A DNA stretch of 64,000 nt from Hydrangea macrophylla (taxonomy: Eukaryota > Streptophyta > Magnoliopsida > Cornales > Hydrangeaceae), in NCBI GenBank assembly GCA_033977485.1, contig CM066988.1, positions 5,664,501 to 5,728,500 of the forward strand. The letters run 5' to 3'. The position numbers and the translations under genes were made by a program. Below, one piece after another: positions 10,719 to 23,223 of this stretch. Within the stretch, counting starts at the first letter, position 1; every line of letters starts with the position of its first letter. The notes below the pieces were generated by a model. That model worked only from the letters and a program-made list of their open reading frames with translations. It searched no databases and was not told where the DNA came from.

Positions 10719-11218
10719 CATGCCTTTTAGCAGAATACGCGCACGCAGCAAAAGACGGGATCGTTAACCCTAGCATTAGGTTTTTACTATTTAAACTCAT
10801 TTTGTAAGCGTCCAGGACAACGCCCCACTTGTTTTTTATCAGTTTTCATAGAGAGAGTAGAGATTTTTCTTGTTTTGTAGGTTTTGACTCAAGGTTTTTT
10901 TGCATTGCTAGCATTGGATTCTCATAGTTTATATACAAGTTCTTTGTTCCAGGTTACTTAGTGATTATTTTACTTTCATACTGCACTTAGTTAATCGTGG
11001 TTTAGTATTAATCTTATTGCTTTGCATGTTAGATATATTAAAATCTCAAGTTTTCATAAGTTTTAATGAAAAACTCACAACCAAACGACACCTTAATGAA
11101 TCTTTACGTTAAGAACGCATCTGGGACACTCCAGACTATGTATGAGTAGTCCGAGGTTGGGAAATCGCAATGAAACTGTGATTTTCAGGCCTCTGCCATG
11201 CATCAGAATATTATCTGT

Positions 11219-11344
11219 GTTCGATCGATCGGAGGTATTTCGATCGATCGATGCAGAGATATAGTCAATCGATCGAAGACATTTCGATCGATTGAGAGAT
11301 GACGATTGTCGATCGATCGAAAGTGCGTCGATCGATCGATCGAA
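11219..11344 (+). repeat. CGATCGATCG palindrome array 2, element B LTR
   Basis: Six sites within 126 bp, about 430-560 bp downstream of the TATA-like box, so in the transcribed part of the LTR. The corresponding array in B' is more decayed (27358-27470 and 57245-57370). Confidence 0.8.
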
Positions 11345-12008
11345 CTCTCAGATTCTTGAGTACATCCAATACAGTATCCCAAGACTTTCTGTTTTAAGGA
11401 TTTGTTATCAAACTGTCCCTAAATGCTCAGTTTGTCAAAGCAGTCTTTGAACTTAAGGCCTTAAGGCATTTTCTTTCAATATATTTTGCAAACCACCCTC
11501 AATGCTAACACCATTGTAGGTGCGAGTCTTAACTATTGAATTAAACCGCTTTCATGTATTTCAAACTTAATTGAGATGATATAGTCCCGGTCATGAAAGG
11601 GCTATTGATTCTAGATCCTTAGAGAAGTACGGAATTCTGTAGAAGATGTACTCCATTGAGCTTAAATTGCAATTGCATGGTAGATGGCCAGGTCACAGTG
11701 GATTCGCGTGATCCCAACACTTCCTTTTATTAAGTAAAACCCTTTTTAAAATCTCGCTTAAGTTAAATAGTTAATCGTTAGTTAAGTTAATTTAGTTGCT
11801 TTTAATTCTAGTAGTTGTTAAGCGTAGAACTTTGTGTTCTACACTTCTTTCAAAACATTGAATTTTCTTTTCTGTTTGAGTCTAATCTAGGTTAGTTAAT
11901 TCTCAACCTTCCCTGTGGGATCGACCTGGACTTAATCCAGTTTATTGGTTACACGGTTACCTACACTTGGGTATTAGCACATAAGCGCACAGAAAAATAT
12001 TCGTGTCA

Positions 12009-12175
12009 ATAGTCATTAATTAAAATTAATATACTGAGACTGTATTTATATGCATATATATAAATTCACACAATACACCTGATATACGGTATCAGCAAGA
12101 TACGCAATACAGGAAATTTTGATGTTTATTTATACATTCGAACGTACTGAAACACAGGGAAAATAGCGGTGCTAC
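12009..12175 (-). repeat. Element D 3' LTR remnant
   Basis: It matches 61554-61725 with about 88-89% identity. On the minus strand it starts TGTAGCACC at 12175. It is cut at 12009 by the end of element B. Confidence 0.85.
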
Positions 12176-12190
12176 ATCTCTCTACCATCT
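12176..12190 (-). other. Element D polypurine tract
   Basis: Minus strand AGATGGTAGAGAGA directly before the TGTAGCACC LTR start. Confidence 0.75.
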
Positions 12191-12219
12191 AAAAGAGATT
12201 TCGTCTCTGAAATTAAGGC

Positions 12220-12451
12220 TCAAGCCATACTGAATAGCTCTGGATATTTCTCTTTCATCTCGGACTCCATCTCCCACGAAGCTTCTCTTTCATCATGACG
12301 ATTCCCCTGAACCTTCACCAATGGAATCTCCTTATTCCTCAGCTTCTTGGTCTCTTGACCCAAAATCTTGACGGGTCTCTCTGTGTAAGACACGTTGTCA
12401 TTCACCTCTATGTCCTTGAAGTCGATTACATGCGGCATCGCGCCCTGATGA
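12220..12451 (-). pseudogene. pol: Element D integrase C-terminus with chromodomain-like end
   Basis: This is the last part of the D polyprotein, closed by TGA at 12220-12222. The residues VSYTERPVKILGQE, IPLVKV and EKYPELF are the pattern of the chromodomain-like C-terminus of Tekay/Del chromoviruses, thought to guide integration to heterochromatin. The frame is the same as that of the integrase segment at 21493-21732 once element C and one TSD copy are discounted, so C broke a readable gene here. It has no internal stop of its own. Confidence 0.85.
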
Positions 12452-12456
12452 TATTC

Positions 12457-15037
12457 TGTCACACCCCAACCCACCACGGGCGAATTAGGACACGTGTAAC
12501 AATGCCACCGAAGCACGTCCCCAAAGGATATAACAGAAATCAAGTCTAAACTATCTTTTAAACTCGTTATAAAACTCATTGGCATGTAACCAACCCCAAG
12601 GTTAAAATGGTCATTTAAAAATTTTTGTCGAGTTTCTATCTCAAAAGGTAGCCTTTCAAATAACGAACTCAACGTTGAAAATGACGCATGAATACGAACT
12701 TCCTAAACCAAGTTCTGTTCATTTTTATCTTGGTTTTGATTATACTCTAGTACAAAAACTTGCTGCCAAGAGTTGGATCAATCAAACTTTCTGCAGAATA
12801 TAGTTTGCTTAATCCAACTTTCTACAAAACATACTCTGCCCAGAGTTTGCTCAATCCAACTTTCTGCAAAATATGCTCTGCCAAGAGTTTGCTCAATCCA
12901 ACCAGAGTTTGCTCAGTCCAACTTCCAGCAGAATATGTTTTGCTGCTGCTAAAACAAATTGCTGCTAAAAATTTCATATTTACAAGCCCAAAACCACCCC
13001 AAACTTAACCAAACTTTGTGGAAACATCAACAAGTACTCTCAAACACCAAGAAACCATAAAACTCAAGGTTTTAATACAAACTTGCATCACACCTCAACA
13101 TTTAGCTAAACATGAGTAAAAAAAAATGCTGTCAATACTTGATTAAACCATATCAAACCCTTTTAGACACATCAAAAACCATTTGGGAAGCACTCCCAAG
13201 TGTCTCAAAACTTTACCCAACCATCATAAGAGGTTTTCAAACCATTCCCAAACATTTGAAAAGGAATTTAAACACCCAAAACACTTTAGTTCCAACTAAG
13301 ATTATTAACTTGCATAAAAAATCCACATTTTAACATACCACAAGTTTCAACACAAGAATAAGGGAAACCCAAGTTAAATTTACAATCAAAATTACTTAGT
13401 TTCCTCCAAGTTGCTCCCCATGTACATGACTTGTATCTAGCAACCATGACACATGGTTTGTTATACAACCAAACTCAACACCCAACTTAACATATCACAA
13501 GTTTTTTTTTCAAAACATGAGTTGTTCACATATCTATTACAGAGGTTACATTTAAAACTAAGACTAACTAGTCATATGAACATCTCCACAAATGCACAAC
13601 TCCCACGCCCAACCCGTCGTGCGGATCATTTTCTCTCCTCTTACCGTGCCGTACCTGCGATGGTTATTCAATAACCACAACAGAAAATATATTTTGTTTA
13701 AGCTTTCGCTTAGTGAGGGAACTAATCATGCTATTGGAATGTTTAATATGCAAATGCAACAATCATTAAAACAACATAACGATCTCCGAAAAGTCAAGTC
13801 ATTCCAGCACCACCCCCGGGTCCTTCTCACCTTGGATCTTTCTCACTTTTGGGCGCATATAGCGCATCACACACTCTCTTGTGACCCCGAAGGCGTCACC
13901 GACATTTCATTGTGGTCGTCACCATGCCCCACTCATTGAGGGCTTGCTATCCCTTACATATGGTACCTATAAATGGTGACTATTACTTGACTTTCCTTTA
14001 ATCCATATAAGCACATAAGCAACTTTAACATATAAGCATAGCAATTTCACAATTTTGACATGCTTTTATCCATATTCATCACAACCAAGCTACATAGGCA
14101 TGAATTATCCATTCTAAACCAACAATTAACACATTAGCACATCTAAACACCCAATTTTGGGATTAGAACACTCACCTCTTCGATTTACTTGCGAATTAAG
14201 CCTAGAAATTCAAACCTCTTGCAGATTCCACCTCAAATCCTAACCGGTGTTAATCCTACAAAGTTTTGGTACACCAAAGTTAACAACCAAGAACGGTTGT
14301 CGAAAAAGCATTGTCGAAATGAAAATAAAGGACATGCATGTGATCCTTTTGCCTCTACAAGTCCAAAAGTTGTCTCGGATCGCAAATCCGACGCCAGACG
14401 GCGAAGAAACGGCGTCAAACGTCACGTGGAACTCCATCGCCGACTCGAGAGCTCTCGGTTCTCTCATTAACTCTAAACCCAGCTGTGTTGAATTCTAAGG
14501 AGACACATATGATGTACATGCATATGTGTTGTCAATTATTTTCCCTTAATTCAATTTACAGCCCCCCAACTTTCTTTAAGCTTTATTATGAAACCCCCAA
14601 GTTAATCATGTTAACTACCCACATTTTCTAAATGAATTTAATCTATGTCCCGCGTGGATCCCAAACATGGTCCCACATATATTATGAGGTTAGTATTAAA
14701 CCTACCAATTATGAACTGTATTCAAATACGCTCTCATATGGGTACCTAAATTGGTCCCCATTGCCTGACATATGACATCATAATATCTTTAAACATTTAT
14801 ACAAGTATTCATTTAAGCATATAATTACATCTAAATGAAATTCACATCATTTAGATCTTCGTTAGGTCCCACTTTTATACCAGTTTCACTTGATAGAAAC
14901 TTTCATCTGTGTTCGCATTTGAACACCTTTTCAGTTGTGGGTTCATAACCCCACCTTAAACCATCTTAAGCGTTAATTATCAATAATTAATACATATTAA
15001 CACTATACTAACCTTCTTTTCTGGGTAGGGTGTTACA
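12457..15037 (-). repeat. Element C 3' LTR (2581 bp)
   Basis: Starts TGTCACACCCCAACC and ends GGGTGTTACA on the plus strand. It matches 18883-21487. It includes a tandem repeat of about 40 bp at 12768-12948. The small plus- and minus-strand ORFs in it are not genes. Confidence 0.9.
12768..12948. repeat. Imperfect ~40-bp tandem repeat in C 3' LTR
   Basis: About 4.5 copies of a unit containing AGAGTTTGCTCAATCCAACT and CTGCAAAATATGCTCTGCC. One unit is shortened. The other LTR has a matching array at 19194-19395 with a different unit order. Confidence 0.75.
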
Positions 15038-15055
15038 TTTCTCCCTCCCTTTTAA
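15038..15055 (-). other. Element C polypurine tract
   Basis: Minus strand AAAAGGGAGGGAGAAA directly precedes the TGTAACACC LTR start. Confidence 0.85.
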
Positions 15056-18000
15056 GAAGTCTGTCCCCAAACTTTTCCCATCTCATAGTATCAAAGAAGT
15101 ATACACACATTTTTTTTCCTTTATGAGCTTTCTTGAATTTCCAGCAGTTCACAAACACATTTGATTCAAACCTGACAATTAACACTATAACACGAAGACT
15201 TGAAACACATCACACTCTTTTGGTTGTTTCTAATTGAAACCCTAATCAACAAGTTATTGGTTACCAGTTCGCATCCCTTTCAACACTCCAAACAATCCCA
15301 TGAATTGGATTGGCAACCGTATTCATTTCTTCGAGTCACATTTCTTACCGAAGACAACACCTTTTTGGAACATTTCTTTCTCTATAATGGATATTCTTCT
15401 GCAATTATTCTAAAAATAGAACTCAGTTACCAGTAATGCATTTTTCCTGCTAATCGTCAACTTGCAGTAAATCATTCTACTACGACTCATTTCATTTTCA
15501 TTGCTTCTTGTAAAATTTTAGAATTTCTATACTTTCAAATATGTCATTCCATAATGGTATGTATCAATGCCTACCCAATCTCATAGTTTTCTTTCACATA
15601 TATCCCAGTTAACCTTTACAAATTTTTAGTTTTAAGTAGTTACAGCAATCCGACTCAATCAACCTGTTCACAATCATTCACATGTCAGCATCTAAGTCTC
15701 ATTGACTTTAGAAACCCCCTTATGAAATTTATCACAATACATATTCATCTTCCCTTGGTCATTAGTATCATTTGCAATACTTTCGCGAATGCTCAGTATG
15801 TCTGCCTTAATTTTCTCATTAAGCAACACGTCACATAGAGTGCTTTACAATTTCCATCTAAAATAATCTTCATAGTTTCTCAGCTTTTAATTAATAGTAC
15901 TCAGATTCCAAGTCATCTTTCAAGAAAGCTCGTACCCCTTGTAGCCGATTATCAAGTCATCACATACAGTAAAATGCAGTCAATATCGTTTCATACTCAA
16001 TCACTGATAAATTGTTTTCCACGATCTTTTTTAAGACTTCAATATTTCTTCTGAAGTTCTTTCCTTGAGCTATCTTCATTCAGAATACTTGCTTAACCCT
16101 TTTTTTTAGACTTCAACACATCTTACTATAAAGAAAAGTTTAATCATTCTTCCTCAACATCTTACTATATCCCTTTTATGGAGCAACAAAATATGTGTAT
16201 TACGGAGCAACAAACAACACATATCCTTAAGCCAACTTTTTATAATCTGACACAATATTGTCGGTTGAACCCAAATTACAGCCATATCTTCCTTTCACAA
16301 TTTCCAGAGTAATTTTAGTTTCTAAAAATTCTAAATCTTTTCAATTATTCTTGAACAATCAATTCATACACTATCATTCCCTCATCAATCACTGACTAGT
16401 AGCATTAATAACCACATGACTTTACTTGTTCAGTTTTAGATTTTTATATCGTTGCTTATCATGAGTTTCAGCTATTTCCTTTACCATGCACTCGATTGTG
16501 TCAAATAGACCATATTTCGAATCTCAACAACCCTTATAAACTTCGTACTCGTAGAAATATCACCGTCTATTCTTAACCTTATGTCAAATAATATATTCAT
16601 ACAATTTCAATCTTCTATGAAGCATAATTAATTATTTCAACGCCATATAGTCCAATCTTTGACATTGTACTTCCTTCTAACTAGCAAATTTCTCAAAGCT
16701 AATCAATCTAGTTAAGGTCGTTGTCTTCTCAAATCACTTCTTTATTCTTCAAACACATTCACACATACCCCGAATCAATAACAAACCTGTTCTACGATTA
16801 TAAATATTATCAACTTCTCGCATTCTATCATTTTATTTCTTTTCTACAAAGTTTTAACCGTAACAAGCATCAAAAATCTCGTTATCACACTTTATCAGAA
16901 TATAACCCAGTCTTTATCATAAGCTTTCACCTCTAACAAAATCTCACAGTTCCATTAGAATAGCTGATATATAATTCCATCACAAGTTCATTTTAATGCA
17001 GTCCAAATATTCAGTTTATAGCATCAATAGTCACGAAGGTACTCGGGTTACCATAAATATCATTGCAATCATCATCTACTCTGGTTTTTCACCAAAATCC
17101 TCACAATATTCATTTCCTTAATCTTCACCCTCCTGGACCTTGGTCAAAAAGTACTGACACCTCTAAACGTAATCAACACTTGATTCATTAGCTATTTAAT
17201 GTCTATTCTCCACTGTAGCTTCATTCAGTCCTGATTCCTAATACCCGATCTAATGATTCTATTTGTCTTTCCATAATAACACCAATAGCCCCTTTCAATA
17301 TGCTACCCCAAGTGTTAATTATAGTTCCAGTGTACTGTAGTTCAATTCTCCTCTACTTAGCAAATTATTTAATAAGTCTTCTCATAATGCATTCGAGATT
17401 TCATTCACCATCAAATATTTTTAAATTCAATTCAACATCTACTCATACTCGGATAGATACATACTTCCAACATTACTTCTTTACTATACAATAAACTTTA
17501 ATGATGGCACAATACGAAATATTCACATTACATCAATTTCTCATAAAGTAGACGCTTGTTCAATTTAACACTTATCTATTACTCATTATACTTACTTAGC
17601 TTATTGGCAATCACGTCATACCCAATGCTTCCTCAAATGTTGAGTAGTTATTAACACCATCCCACAGTTAACAATATTATATTACTCTTACACCACATTT
17701 TCTTGATGCATATGATTCACTTGTAGAATTGTTTAATAACTTCCTCTCAGTTAACCGACGAACTCTAACAGTCTCACAATACCGAATGACCTCATCCTAT
17801 CGACTATATCGAAAATAAACTCCATTTGACTCAGTACCCAATCATTAAACAATCAACTCTACAATTCTTGAGTTGCGACCCATTCAAACCCAACTGTGCA
17901 TTCAAGAAAAAAAGCTATAATCACTGATAACGGTCTCGTATCACCCTCACATCATTTACCGCTGGTATGCCTGAACCAATCATGGATATACCGAATTAAA

Positions 18001-18239
18001 AACATCACTAACTAAGCCAACCTCCCGAGAACCCCAATAGTATACTTCTTTTAGAATCAGAAATACTTGCATTGATTATAGACAAATAAATAAATAACTT
18101 TACAAATTACCTGATATTTATGGTGACTCAATCATAAGTTAAGAGCTTCTATCTTCTTGTGATTCTCTCCCCATTGGTGGTTGAACGGTTTTCGAGGTAA
18201 TCTTCAATGTTGAAAAACCTGGACCTTCTTGTCGTTTAT
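15056..18239. other. Element C interior, decayed and strongly strand-skewed
   Basis: About 3.2 kb with only short ORFs, none recognisable. The plus strand is very poor in G (many 60-base lines have 3-7 G against 10-15 C), so the minus, element-sense strand is C-poor. At 18054-18120 a plus-strand frame reads CIDYRQINK, the signature of a Ty3 reverse transcriptase, opposite to the orientation of C. This suggests an older inverted fragment inside C, or a composite interior. Confidence 0.55.
18054..18120 (+). pseudogene. Reverse transcriptase relic, antisense to element C
   Basis: The plus-strand translation contains CIDYRQINK followed by a stop, matching the conserved CIDYRQLNK block of Ty3/gypsy reverse transcriptase. 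Upstream residues align only weakly with the usual block before it. Everything beyond is lost. The opposite strand shows no match. Confidence 0.4.
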
Positions 18240-18360
18240 TAAAACTGTCCTATACCAGGTGGCCTCGTTGACCACATCCATAATAATTACCTCTGAACCC
18301 TGTACTCCTATTTGGACAATTCTTCATAAAGTGTCCAAATTGTTAAAAGCATAATAGATC
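18240..18360 (-). pseudogene. Element C gag zinc-knuckle relic
   Basis: On the minus strand a frame broken by stops shows two decayed CCHC knuckles, QFGHFMKNCPN and then YGCGQRGHLV, the arrangement of chromovirus gag. It lies 0.5-0.6 kb inside the 5' LTR, the right place for gag. The rest of gag and all of pol are gone or unrecognisable. Confidence 0.5.
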
Positions 18361-18864
18361 ATGTAACATACTCCCCAATGTTATTTCTTACCCATTATAC
18401 AACCCAGCTTCTTTATCTTTGGAACACTACTTACCGATGAATTCCCCCACATTTGTTCTTTTAAGCTTATTTCAACTTTCACTTTGACTTTTCCCCGATC
18501 TATTACCCTTATGTCATTGTCGAGACTCTTTAGAAAACATACTATGACTGGTGGTTCTGTTCTTACCTCTGAATTTGGAGTTTCCTGTGCTTTTTCCACT
18601 ACCCATACTATTATCTTCACAGCTCTTTTCACCCGTTTCATTCTTAATTATGATATATGTCTTTTCTCAGATTCCATTACTACCAAACAATTAAGCTTGA
18701 TATCCCCATAATCATTTACATCATGTTACCATAAAACATAAAATGCATGCTAAACAACTTTTAAGCATGCTAAATAAAACGTATATGCATGATCTACACA
18801 TTTATTCATCTTTTATATTTATTACTCGTCGTAATCGTTGCTCGTCCCAAAGGCTCTAACCTAT

Positions 18865-18877
18865 TGCTCTGATACCA
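18865..18877 (-). other. Element C primer-binding site (tRNA-iMet)
   Basis: Minus strand TGGTATCAGAGCA, complementary to the 3' end of plant initiator tRNA-Met, 5 bases from the 5' LTR. Confidence 0.9.
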
Positions 18878-18882
18878 AAAAT

Positions 18883-21487
18883 TGTCACACCCCAACCCGC
18901 CACGGGCGAATTTAAACAATGTAACAATGCCATCGAAGCACGTCCCCAAAGGATATAACATAAATCAAGTCTAAACTATCTTTTAAACTCGTTATAAAAT
19001 TAATTGGCATGTAACCAACCCCAAGGGTAAAATGCTTATTTTAAAATTTTTGTCGAGTTTCCATCCTCAAAAGGTAGCTTTTCAAATAAGGAACTCAACG
19101 TTAAAAACAGCGCATGAATACGAACTTCCTAGACCAAGTTATGTTCATTTTTATCTTGGTTTTGATTATTCTCCAGTACGAAAACTTGCTTCCAAGAGTT
19201 GGATCAATCAAACTTTCTGCAGAATATGGTTTGCTTAATCCAACTTTCTGCAAAACATACTCTGCCCAGAGTTTGCTCAACCCAACCAGAGTTTGCTCAG
19301 TCCAACTTTCTGCAAATATACTCTGCCCAGTATTTGCTCAATCCAACCAGAGTTTGCTCAGTCCAACTTCCAGCAGAATATGTTTTGCTGCTGCAAAAAC
19401 AAATTGCTGGTAAAATTTCATATTTACAAGCCCAAAACCACTCCAAACTTAACCAAACTTTGTGGAAACATCAACAAGTACTCTTAAACACCAAGAAACC
19501 ATAAAAACTCAAGGTTTTAATACAAACTTGCATCACACCTCAACACTTAGCTAAACATGAGTAAAAAAAAATGCTGTCAAAACTTGATTAAACCATATCA
19601 AACCCTTTTAAACACATCAAAAACCATTTGGGAAGCACTCCCAAGTGTCTCAAAACTTTACCCAAACATCATAAGAGGTTTTCAAACAATTCCAAACATT
19701 TGAAAAGGAATTTAAACACCCAAAACACTTTAGTTCCAACTAAGATTATTAACTTGCATAAAAAATACACATTTTAACATACCACAAGTTTCAACCCAAG
19801 AATTAGGGAAACCCAAGTTAAATTTACAATCAAAATTACTTAGTTTCCTCAAAGTTGCTCCCCATGTACATGACTTGTATCTAGCAACCATGACACATGC
19901 TTTGTTATACAACCAAACTCATTACCCAACTTAACATATTACAAGTTTTTTTTCAAAACATGAGTTGTTCACATATCTATTACAAATGTTACATTTAAAA
20001 CTAAGACTAACTAGTCATACGAACATCTCCACACATGCACAACTCCCATGCCCAACCCGTCGTGCGGATCATTTTCTCTCCTCTTACCGTGCTGTACCTG
20101 CGATGGTTATTCAATAACCACAATAGAAAATATATTTTGTTTAAGCTTTCGCTTAGTGAGGGAACTAATCATGCTATTGGAATGTTTAATATGCAAATGC
20201 AATAATCATCAAAACAACAATTAACGATCTCCGAAAAGTCAAGTTATTCCAGCCACCACCCCCGGGTCCTTCTTACCCAGAATCTTTCTCACTTTTGGGC
20301 GCATATAGCGCATCACACACTCTCTTGTGTCCCCGAAGGCTTCATCGACATTTCATTGTGGTCGTCACCATGCCCCACTCATTGAGGGCTTACTATCCCT
20401 TACATATGGGACCTATAAATGGTGACCACTACTTGACTTTCCTTTGATCCATATAAGCATATAAGTAACTTTAACATATAAGCATAGCAATTTCACAATT
20501 TTGACATGCTTTTATCCATATTCATCACAAACAAGCTACATAGGCATGAATTATGCATTCTAAATCAACAATTAACACATTAGCACATCTAAACACCCAA
20601 GTTTGGGATTAGAACACTCACCTCTTCAATTTACTAGCGAATCAAGCCTAGAGATCCAAACCTCTTGCAGATTCCACCTCAAATCCTAACCGGTGTTAAT
20701 CCTACAAAGTTTTGGTACACCGAAGTTAACAACCAAGAACATTCGCCTAAAAAATATTATCAAAAATGAAAATAACGGACATGCATGTGATCCTCTTACC
20801 TTCACGAGTCCAAAAGTGGTCTCGGATCGCAAATCCGACGCCGGACGGCGAAGAAACGGCGTCAAACGTCACGTGGAACTCCGTCGCCGACTCTAGAGCT
20901 CTCGGTTCTCTCTTTAACTCTAAACCTAGCTGTGTTTAATTCTAAGGAGACACATATGCTATAGATGCATATGTGTTGTCAATTATTTCCCCTTAATTCA
21001 ATTTACATCCCCCCAACTTTCTTTAAGCTTTATTATGAAACCCCCAAGTTAACCAAATGTTAACTACCCACATTTTCTAAATGGATTTAATCTATGTTCT
21101 GTGTGGGTCCCAAACATGGTCCTATATATATTATGAGGTTAGTATTAAACCTACCAATTATGAATTATATTCAAATATGCCCTCATATGGGTTCCTAAAT
21201 TGGTCCCTATTACCTGACATATGACATCATAATATCTTTAAAAATTTAAACAAGTATCCATTTAAGCATATAATTACATCTAAATGAAATTCACATCGTT
21301 TAGACCTTTGTCAGGTCCCACTTTTATACCAGTTTCACTTGATAGAAACTTTCATCTGTGTTCGCATTTGAACACATTTTCAGCTGTGGGTTCATAACCC
21401 TACCTTAAACCATCTTAAGCGTTAATTATCATTAATTAATACATATTAACACTATACTAACCTTCTTTTCCAGGTACGGGTGTTACA
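18883..21487 (-). repeat. Element C 5' LTR (2605 bp)
   Basis: Same ends as the 12457-15037 copy. It contains the repeat array at 19194-19395. Confidence 0.9.
19194..19395. repeat. Imperfect ~40-bp tandem repeat in C 5' LTR
   Basis: Counterpart of 12768-12948. The CAGAGTTTGCTCA unit occurs here in a different count and order, so the arrays have changed since insertion. Confidence 0.7.
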
Positions 21488-21492
21488 TATTC

Positions 21493-22799
21493 CTTTAACT
21501 TACTGATGTGAAAAACATTGTGAATGACCGATAACCTTGGTGGCAATGCGAGTCTATAAGAAACTTTTCCTACACGTTCCAAGATCTCGAATGGTCCGAT
21601 ATAGCGCGGTAACAACTTTTCTCTTTTCTGTCCAAACCTTACTACTCCTCGGATTGGTGATACCTTGAGTAAGACATGTTCTTCTACCTTGATTTCTTTG
21701 TCCTTGTGGTGCTTGTATACATAGCTCTTGTATCAATCTTGTGTTACCTTCATCTTCTCTCTTACAATGACTATCTTCTCATTTGTCTCCCGAACCATCT
21801 CCGGTCCAAGAAGCTTTCCATCTCTAACTTCAATCCAACATAATGGTGAACGACATGGCCTTCCATACAATGCATCAAATGGTGCCATTCTTATGCTTGA
21901 GTGATAACAATTGTTGTAGACAAACTTAATCAATGGCGAATGAGCCTCCCACGAACTCTCAAAATCAATCACGCAAGCTCTGAGCATGTCTTTCATTACT
22001 TGATTGATCCTCTCGGTTTGTCCGTCGGTCTGAGGAAAAAATACAGAACTTAATTTTAGTGAAGTCCTCAAAGTTATTTGGAAACTTTCCTAGAATTCTG
22101 CAGTAAATTGAGAATTGCGATCTGACACTATGTTGACGGGTACTCCATGTAATCGTGTGATTTGTTGTATGTACACATGACTCAACTTCTCCACATGGCA
22201 TGTCATACTATATGCTATGAAGTGAGCTGACTTGGTCGACGTCCACAATCACCCAAATAGAGTCATGGTTCTACTGAGATTGGGGCAGACCTACCACAAA
22301 ATCCATGGTAATGTGTTCCCACTTCCACTGCGGAATTGGCAACGGCTATAACAATCCTGATGACCTCTGATGTTCTACTTTAACTTGCTGACAAGTATGA
22401 CACTTAGAAACATATTCTGCCACTTCTCGTTTCATGCCTTCCCACCAAAAATTCTGCTTTAAGTCTCTATACATCTTTGTGCCTCCTGGATAAACGGTCA
22501 AACGGGACTTGCGTGCTTCATCCAAAATATCCTTCCTCATATTCCCCACATTGGGCATACACAGTAGATTACTACACCAGAATCCTCCATTTGATCCTAA
22601 GCTCCATTCCTCTGGTTCCTTAGCCAATGCTTTAGCGAACCACTTCTTCCGCTCTTTGTCTTTTTGTTGAGCTTCCAAAATATGACTAAAAAGCATCGAT
22701 TGTGCTACCAAACATCCAAAATAAAATCCTTCTTCTGTCTCTGTGGGTTGGAGATCAAATTTTGCTATGGTTTCCAATGCTTTCCATTCTCGAATCATG
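21493..22799 (-). pseudogene. pol: Element D integrase (zinc-binding, core and start of C-terminal part), broken
   Basis: From high to low coordinate: a zinc-binding region with KCHTC (the CC half) whose two expected His are replaced (ARKSRLTVYPG); a core region around 22072-22345 with several stops and frameshifts; the QTDGQTERINQ block with the catalytic Glu; a GRPCRSP block; a TGA at about 21733-21735; and the block [20 protein letters not shown]. It is continued at 12451-12220 on the other side of element C. It would have joined D cDNA to host DNA; it is now inactive. Confidence 0.85.
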
Positions 22800-23223
22800 A
22801 GAATAGCAACTACCCCATGAGGTTTAAGACTCAAAGCATCCGTAACAACGTTTGCTTTACTAGTATGGTATTGTAAAGTGAAATCATAATCCTTGAGTAA
22901 CTTCATCCATCGTCTCTGCCTCATACTCAGCTCCTTCTGCAAGAACAAGTACTTCAAGCTCTTATGGTTTGAAAATATATCAAACTGCTCCCTGTGGAGG
23001 TAATGTCTCCAGGTTTTCAATGCGAACACAATTGCGGCTAACTGTAGATCATGCGTTAGATAATTCATCTTGTGTGGCTTCAACTGTCTCAATCCATATG
23101 CTATCACCCTCCCACCTTGTATAAGCATACACCCAAATCCTTGGTGTGAAGCATCGTTGTAGATGGTGTACCTTTTATCGCTTTTGGGTATCGCTAACAC
23201 AGGTGACGAAGTCAATCTCTCTT
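22800..23223 (-). pseudogene. pol: Element D RNase H
   Basis: This lies in the same open frame that runs on into the integrase (22346-23215). YNDASHQGFG is the first catalytic block; plant copies normally read YCDAS. ALKTWRHYL follows, then the SLKYLF block and DALSLKPHG at the end. It lies directly after reverse transcriptase. A break at 23216-23223 separates the two. Confidence 0.82.

Larger units (their letters stand above)
8345..12008 (+). mobile_element. Element B: 3' part of an Athila-like element, same family as B'
   Basis: Only the 3' noncoding region and 3' LTR are in the window. The 5' part lies to the left, beyond element A, which is inserted here. Its 3' region and LTR match B' (28316-30430 and 26699-28315, reverse strand), including the structured cassette and the CGATCGATCG arrays. 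The right boundary falls inside the 3' LTR of D; the predicted TSD is ATAGT (12009-12013), whose other copy would be left of the window. In the D 5' LTR the undisturbed site reads GGGATAGTCGG at about 61552-61563, which fits. Confidence 0.85.
10353..12008 (+). repeat. Element B 3' LTR (1656 bp)
   Basis: It starts TGACAAGCGGG and ends CGTGTCA. It matches, inverted, the B' LTRs 26699-28315 and 56592-58199. It carries two palindrome arrays (10609-10718 and 11219-11344), with a weak TATA-like CTATTTAAAC (about 10787) between them. The end has the CCTGTGGGATCGACC motif seen in related LTRs. Confidence 0.88.
12457..21487 (-). mobile_element. Element C: LTR retrotransposon with 2.6-kb LTRs and decayed interior
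   Basis: LTRs at 12457-15037 and 18883-21487 are flanked by a perfect 5-bp TSD, TATTC at 12452-12456 and 21488-21492. On the minus strand the LTR starts TGTAACACCC and ends GGGTGTGACA. The iMet primer site (18865-18877) and polypurine tract (15038-15055) set the orientation. The interior is only 3.8 kb and has no intact gene, only a gag zinc-knuckle relic near the 5' LTR. LTR form and primer suggest a chromovirus relative. Sampled LTR identity is about 93%, so it is older than A, E and probably F. Confidence 0.9.

Noticed and set aside
10609..11344. CRISPR-like regular spacing of CGATCGATCG sites
   Set aside because: The repeat is a 10-15-bp palindrome with diverged copies and no unique spacers; this is plant retroelement DNA.
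18381..18641. 86-codon minus-strand frame in C
   Set aside because: It is near the decayed gag, Lys/Val-rich, but shows no gag block; kept only as part of the decayed interior.
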